DNA of 64,000 nt from assembly GCA_019115985.1 (NCBI GenBank), contig DXCN01000038.1, positions 58,189-122,188 on the forward strand, in the 5' to 3' direction. The notes under the pieces were generated by a model that did no database searches, had not been told where the DNA came from, and saw only the letters and a list, made by a program, of their open reading frames with translations. The stretch comes from Candidatus Rothia avicola (GTDB lineage: Bacteria; Actinomycetota; Actinomycetes; Actinomycetales; Micrococcaceae). The position numbers and the translations under genes were made by a program. Positions 59,946-64,000 of the stretch are shown here, one piece after another (positions within the stretch are counted from its first letter, which is position 1; every line of letters starts with the position of its first letter).

Positions 59946-61283
59946 GTGAACGAGCCCGCGCCCACCAATAGCATCTACCTCGGCTCCACCCGCAACCAGC
60001 ACAAAGAACTGGTAGCCCAATCAGCGGTCGTCCTCAAGCTAGGCCTGCTCCTCATGAAATCTGGAGCCAGCGCCTACCGTGTCAAAACCTCCATGTCCCG
60101 TCTGGCCAAAGCCGTAGGACTTGAAGAACACCACGCCCAGGTACACTTCACCGAACTCTCCACCACCGCCTACTCCGGCGGTAACTTCCGCACCGAAATT
60201 GCCGAAACCCGCGTCAAGGGGATCTCCGCCTACAAAATCGACCTGCTCAGCGACTTCGTCTCGTCCCTGCCCGAGCGCATCGACCCAGCTCTAGCCGACG
60301 CAACGCTCACCCGCATTGAGAAAGAAAAGCCTCTCTACGCCCCCTTGCTCCTAGCTCTCGCTGCCGCCCTAGCCTGTGCAGCCTTTGCCTTCCTCAACCG
60401 TGGTGGGGTCATTGAATGCTCAGTCGTTCTCGTTGCAGCCTTCGCCGGCCAGCTCCTACGCTCCACCCTCGCCCACCGGGGTCTCAACCATATGGCGGTT
60501 TGGATGCTCTGTGGCCTGCTCTCAGCCGGTATCTATGTGGGGGTCATGTCGGCGCTCATCGCTCCCGGCCTCATTGCGGATAACCACCTGGTGGGCTTTA
60601 TATCCTCGATTCTCTACCTGGTACCGGGCTTCCCCCTGGTTACCGGCATGTTAGAGATAGCCCGTATGGACTTCTCATCAGGCCTAGCCCGCCTTACCTA
60701 TGTGGCGCTCCTTCTGGGCTCAGCCTCTTTCTCAGTCTGGCTTATCTCCCTGGTCTTTAGCCTGCCCCTAGAGCAGGCCCCAGCACCGCACCTGGGCTTC
60801 TGGCTGCTCCTGATGCTCCAGATGTTGGCCTCCTTCACCGCCGCCTTCGGCTTCGCCATGCTCTTCTCAGCCACTCCCCTCTCTTGCGCCTGGGCAGGGG
60901 CAATCGCCGCAATCGTAAACCCGGGTCGTATCTGGCTAGTAGAAGCCGGGTGGGCACCCCACCTCGCCATTGCCCTGGCCGTTTTTACCGCCGGGGTACT
61001 CTCAGAAATCATCGCTCCCCTCCACGCCCGCCGGGTTTCCCGCATCTCCCTGGCGGTGCCAGCTACCGTCACCATGGTTCCCGGTGTCATGTTTTACATG
61101 TCCATGGCCCACTTCTCTAACGGCGATGTCAATGAGGCCCTAGCCAGCTTCGTGCAGGTCCTGCTCATCTTCGCTGCTCTAGGAATGGGGCTGGCCCTGT
61201 CTCGCCTGCTCATGGACAAGAACTGGCTCTACGACCGCGATACCCAGAACCTGGCGTCCCTGCCGCAGGGGCACCTGCGATAA
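59946..61283 (+). CDS. Threonine/serine exporter family protein (ThrE-like)
   Basis: Membrane protein of 445 residues. N-terminal soluble domain (about 1-130; LLLMKSGASAYRVKTSMSRLA, FTELSTTAYSGGNFRTEIAE) and ten or so membrane helices (about 135-430) with LVPGFPLVTGMLEIARMDFSSG and PATVTMVPGVMFYM. This is the joined ThrE_1/ThrE_2 layout of Corynebacterium ThrE, which exports threonine and serine by proton antiport. Substrate in this organism is inferred. GTG start at 59946, RBS AAGGACG. Single gene converging on hemL. Confidence 0.87.
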   Translation: MNEPAPTNSIYLGSTRNQHKELVAQSAVVLKLGLLLMKSGASAYRVKTSMSRLAKAVGLEEHHAQVHFTELSTTAYSGGNFRTEIAETRVKGISAYKIDLLSDFVSSLPERIDPALADATLTRIEKEKPLYAPLLLALAAALACAAFAFLNRGGVIECSVVLVAAFAGQLLRSTLAHRGLNHMAVWMLCGLLSAGIYVGVMSALIAPGLIADNHLVGFISSILYLVPGFPLVTGMLEIARMDFSSGLARLTYVALLLGSASFSVWLISLVFSLPLEQAPAPHLGFWLLLMLQMLASFTAAFGFAMLFSATPLSCAWAGAIAAIVNPGRIWLVEAGWAPHLAIALAVFTAGVLSEIIAPLHARRVSRISLAVPATVTMVPGVMFYMSMAHFSNGDVNEALASFVQVLLIFAALGMGLALSRLLMDKNWLYDRDTQNLASLPQGHLR

Positions 61284-61324
61284 GGAAACTTACACGCAGA
61301 AGTAGGTGAAGCAGGCACAACTAT

Positions 61325-61432
61325 GGGCGCGGTGCACTGGCCGGTAGCCAACTGGCTGGGTCTGGCATGAATCGCTTGCGAGCCTGCGAGCCAGCGAGAA
61401 GGTTAGTTGGCGAAGGCCAGTGCGCCGCGCCC
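61325..61432. repeat. Structured intergenic repeat, copy C
   Basis: Outer arms GGGCGCGG-TGCACTGGCC-GCCAAC and GTTGGC-GGCCAGTGC-CCGCGCCC with small interruptions. Loop core TGGCTGGGTCTGGCATGAATCG (61353-61374, in two parts TGGCTGGGTC, TGGCATGAATCG), inner stem TCGCT/AGCGA and then GAAGGTTAG. It lies between the convergent ThrE-like and hemL genes and may also stop transcription. Confidence 0.78.
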
Positions 61433-61447
61433 GTTGAGTATAGAAAC

Positions 61448-62773
61448 CTAGACTGTCGCCTCTGCCGCTGCTCGGGCGGCGTCAGGTAGAGCCGCGATGA
61501 TGCGGTCCATGGCGGCATCATCGTGGGCTGCTGACAGGAACCAGGCTTCGAAGGCGCTGGGCGGCAGGTAGATGCCGGAGTTTAGCATAGAGTGGAAGAA
61601 GGCATTGTAGCGGTAGGTTTCTGATGCCTTGATGTCTTCATAACTATGCACGCCCTTGTCAGCGGTACCAAAGGCAACGGAGAAGAGGTTACCTGCGGTC
61701 TGGATGGAGTGGTTGACCCCCTCAGCGTTGAAGGCCTCAACCAGGGCGTCCTGCAGCTGGGCCGAGCGGGTGTCAATGGTTTCGTAGACGGTGGCGTCAG
61801 CGGCCTTGAGGGTGGCCAGACCGGCAGCCATGGCAATGGGGTTACCGGAGAGGGTACCTGCCTGGTAGACGGGGCCCAGCGGAGCCAGGTATTCCATGAT
61901 TTCGCGCTTGCCGCCCAGGGCAGCCATGGGCATACCGCCGCCAATCACCTTGCCAAAGGTGAAGATATCGGGGGCCCAGTTACCTTCTGCGGGGGCGGAG
62001 TAGCCCCAGTAGCCTGCGGACGAGACACGGAAGCCGGTCAGCACCTCGTCGAAAATCATAAGGGCGCCCTGTTCGCGGGTAATCTCGCGCAGGAAGGCGT
62101 TGAAGCCCTCAGCAGGGGTCACAACGCCCATGTTGCAGGGGGCTGCTTCGGTGATGACGGCGGCAATTTCGCCGGGGTTAGCGGCAAAAGCTGCGCGGAC
62201 GGCGTCCTCGTCGTTGTAGGGAAGGACGATAGTTTCGGCGGCGGTAGCGGCAGTGACGCCTGCCGAGCCGGGCAGGGCCAGGGTGGCGACGCCGGAGCCG
62301 GCTTCTGAGAGCAGGGCGTCAACGTGGCCGTGGTAGCAACCTGCAAACTTAATAATTTTGTCGCGGCCGGTGTAGCCGCGGGCCAGGCGGATGGCGGTCA
62401 TGGTTGCTTCGGTGCCGGTAGAAACCATGCGGATCTGGTCGATGGTTCCGGGGGCAACGGCGTTGATGCGGTCAACCACGAGTTCAGCCAGCTCGGTTTC
62501 GGCGGCGGTTGAGGCACCGAAGGAAAGGCCGTGTTCAACCGCTGCGTGCACGGCTTCGATGACACCGGTGTGCTTGTGGCCGAGCAGGGCCGGGCCCCAG
62601 GAGCAGACCAGGTCGACGTAGTTGTGGCCGTCCGCGTCGGTCAGGTAGGGGCCGGAGGCTTCTACCATGAAGGCGGGGGTGCCGCCAACGGAGTTGAAGG
62701 CGCGCACGGGTGAGTTGACGCCGCCGGGAATGACGCGGGCGGAGCGGGCAAAGAGGTCTTCTGAGACGGTCAA
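61448..62773 (-). CDS. hemL: Glutamate-1-semialdehyde 2,1-aminomutase
   Basis: PLP enzyme of the C5 tetrapyrrole pathway giving 5-aminolevulinate; 441 residues. N-terminal [19 protein letters not shown] (about 13-31), [14 protein letters not shown] near 147-160, and Schiff-base Lys near 272 in [19 protein letters not shown]. Full length. Five bases downstream of hemB in the same orientation, so hemD-hemB-hemL form one haem operon; upstream members lie beyond the window. Confidence 0.95.
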   Translation of the reverse strand: MTVSEDLFARSARVIPGGVNSPVRAFNSVGGTPAFMVEASGPYLTDADGHNYVDLVCSWGPALLGHKHTGVIEAVHAAVEHGLSFGASTAAETELAELVVDRINAVAPGTIDQIRMVSTGTEATMTAIRLARGYTGRDKIIKFAGCYHGHVDALLSEAGSGVATLALPGSAGVTAATAAETIVLPYNDEDAVRAAFAANPGEIAAVITEAAPCNMGVVTPAEGFNAFLREITREQGALMIFDEVLTGFRVSSAGYWGYSAPAEGNWAPDIFTFGKVIGGGMPMAALGGKREIMEYLAPLGPVYQAGTLSGNPIAMAAGLATLKAADATVYETIDTRSAQLQDALVEAFNAEGVNHSIQTAGNLFSVAFGTADKGVHSYEDIKASETYRYNAFFHSMLNSGIYLPPSAFEAWFLSAAHDDAAMDRIIAALPDAARAAAEATV

Positions 62774-62778
62774 GGGGG

Positions 62779-63786
62779 TTACCTTTCGTTGAGCCAGGTA
62801 GCGGCTTCGGTGGCGTAGTAGGTCAGGATGATGGAGGCGCCCGCCCGGCGGATGCCCATGAGGGCTTCGAGGGCTACGGCCTTGCGGTCAATCCAGCCAG
62901 CGGCGGCAGCAGCTTCAATCATGGCGTATTCGCCGGAGACATGGTAAGCGGCCACGGGGACGGGTGAGAAGTCGGCAACCTCGCGCACGATGTCCAGGTA
63001 AGCGGTAGCTGGCTTGACCATGACCATATCGGCGCCCTGCTCGATATCGAGCTGGACTTCGTAGAGGGATTCGCGGCGGTTAGCGGGGTCCTGCTGATAG
63101 GTTTTGCGGTCGCCGGTGAAGGTGGAGCCCACAGCATCGCGGAAGGGGCCAAAGAAGGCCGAAGCGTATTTGGCGGAGTAGGCCAAGATAGAAACATCGG
63201 TGAAGCCGGCTTCGTCGAGGGCGGTGCGCATGGCGGCGATTTGGCCGTCCATCATACCGGAGGGGCTGACGGTGTGGGCACCGGCGCGCGCCTGGGAAAC
63301 CGCCATCTTGCAGTAGGACTCCACGGCGGCGTCATTATCAACGACGGTGTCACCGAAGGCGTCTTCGACCAGGGGGCCGCAGTGGCCGTGGTCGGTGAAT
63401 TCGTCGAGGCAGGTATCTGCCATGACGACCACTGAGTCGCCGAAGTGCTGGCGCACAGTGCGGATAGCTCGGTTGAGAATACCGTCTTCGGCCCAGGCTG
63501 CTGAACCGGCCGCGTCCTTATCTTCATCGCGCGGCACACCGAAGAGATCGATGCAGCGCACGCCGGCATCTACTGCCTTCTGGACTTCCCCGATGACGGT
63601 CTCCAGGGTGTGCTGGTACTGGCCGGGCATGGATTCGATGGCAACGGGCTCCTCGATTCCGTCGCGCACGAAGAGCACCTGCACCAGGTTAGCCGGAGTC
63701 AGGGCGGTTTCGGCGGTCAGGGCCCGCATGGGGCCGGTGGTCCGCAGGCGGCGGGGGCGCACCGGGAGGGCTGAGGGTTCAAACAT
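62779..63786 (-). CDS. hemB: Porphobilinogen synthase (ALA dehydratase)
   Basis: Condenses two 5-aminolevulinate; 335 residues. Active-site Lys near 204 ([15 protein letters not shown]) and near 255 ([13 protein letters not shown]). The metal site reads [14 protein letters not shown] (about 123-136): Cys, Asp and Cys, the hybrid form common in actinobacteria and between the pure zinc (Cys3) and Mg (Asp/Ala) types. First residues [21 protein letters not shown] are usual. Lies between hemD (32 bases upstream) and hemL. Confidence 0.95.
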   Translation of the reverse strand: MFEPSALPVRPRRLRTTGPMRALTAETALTPANLVQVLFVRDGIEEPVAIESMPGQYQHTLETVIGEVQKAVDAGVRCIDLFGVPRDEDKDAAGSAAWAEDGILNRAIRTVRQHFGDSVVVMADTCLDEFTDHGHCGPLVEDAFGDTVVDNDAAVESYCKMAVSQARAGAHTVSPSGMMDGQIAAMRTALDEAGFTDVSILAYSAKYASAFFGPFRDAVGSTFTGDRKTYQQDPANRRESLYEVQLDIEQGADMVMVKPATAYLDIVREVADFSPVPVAAYHVSGEYAMIEAAAAAGWIDRKAVALEALMGIRRAGASIILTYYATEAATWLNER

Positions 63787-63818
63787 GGTCTTCCTTGACG
63801 GGTAGGTGTCTTTTTAGC

Positions 63819-64000
63819 TTAGAGGGCGAGCGCGGCTGCTGCCAGGTCTGCGGCGGCGGGGCTCGCCGCCAGGGTGATGGTGGCAGGACGTTGCTGCTCG
63901 GGTAGGTTGCGGGCGGCGGCTTCGGTGCTGGCCCCGATGGCAACGGTGGGGGGCAGGGTGCTGCCGGCGGCGTCCGCTAGGGTTTGCAGGAGCAGGGGCG
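63819..64000 (-). CDS. hemD: Uroporphyrinogen-III synthase HemD, C-terminal end (truncated by window)
   Basis: About 60 C-terminal residues ending AAADLAAAALAL, containing PTVAIGASTEAAARNL, the pattern of the last HemD strand and helix (IGxxTAxAAxxxG). The gene begins outside the window. Position before hemB in a haem operon agrees. The family call rests on context and this short tail. Confidence 0.65.
   Translation of the reverse strand, partial: PLLLQTLADAAGSTLPPTVAIGASTEAAARNLPEQQRPATITLAASPAAADLAAAALAL

Overview
The window is chromosomal DNA of a moderately high-GC actinobacterium. Gene order matches Micrococcaceae, and the modest GC, the protein sequences and the gene content point most to Rothia. 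That genus call is an inference from order and sequence feel, not from a database search. Three long actinobacterial synteny blocks are present: sigR-rsrA / aroA-rsgA-hisN; secA-hpf-comF-lpqB-mtrB-mtrA; and UPF0182-ylbL / DUF2342 / uvrD2-nudC / adnB-adnA. They keep the order seen in Mycobacterium tuberculosis around Rv3193c-Rv3246c.

Layout. 1-3000: zinc homeostasis, with the 3' end of a Fur-family regulator (Zur) converging on znuB-znuC-znuA and a 7-1-7 palindrome on the znuA promoter. 3157-5582: two CNNM/CorC membrane proteins. 5987-9733: kgd, the fused E2/E1 2-oxoglutarate enzyme. 9908-15972: SGNH hydrolase, the 24-residue ribosomal protein bL37, the SigR-RsrA thiol-stress pair with a textbook SigR promoter, a DoxX-like protein and aroA-rsgA-hisN. 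16082-24730: secA, hpf, comF, lpqB, mtrB, mtrA. 24799-29151: MetE-like protein, chorismate mutase, mnmA and cysteine desulfurase, the last two serving tRNA thiolation. 29298-35278: trmL, htrA, TPM-domain protein, pspA and udk, several with envelope-stress roles.

35279-41105 is the accessory, decayed part. It holds a promoter region crowded with GGGGACA/TGTCCCC half-sites, a small PH-like protein, two broken secreted-protein genes (one a secretory lipase that has lost its nucleophile elbow), and a small AT-richer island. The island lies between a complete initiator tRNA-fMet gene (41029-41105) and a 37-bp copy of its 3' end (38212-38248). It carries NrdH-redoxin, LGFP-repeat (endolysin-tail-like) and membrane-protein genes but no integrase, so it looks like a degraded prophage or satellite. 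41252-64000 is core again: UPF0182, YlbL, DUF2342, a DUF45 peptidase, UvrD2, NudC, a kinase-like protein, AdnB and AdnA, an exonuclease, a ThrE-type exporter, and hemL-hemB-hemD.

The most unusual signals are non-coding. First, a family of three intergenic hairpins (27707, 29776, 61325) shares a roughly 22-nt internal-loop core (GGCTGGCGTGAAT plus flanks) while the enclosing and enclosed stems differ but stay paired. Second, the word GGCGTCC/GGACGCC is frequent and forms the stem base of at least three terminators, an arrangement reminiscent of uptake-sequence genomes. Third, there is the TGTCCCC operator cluster. Counts and alignments were made by eye.
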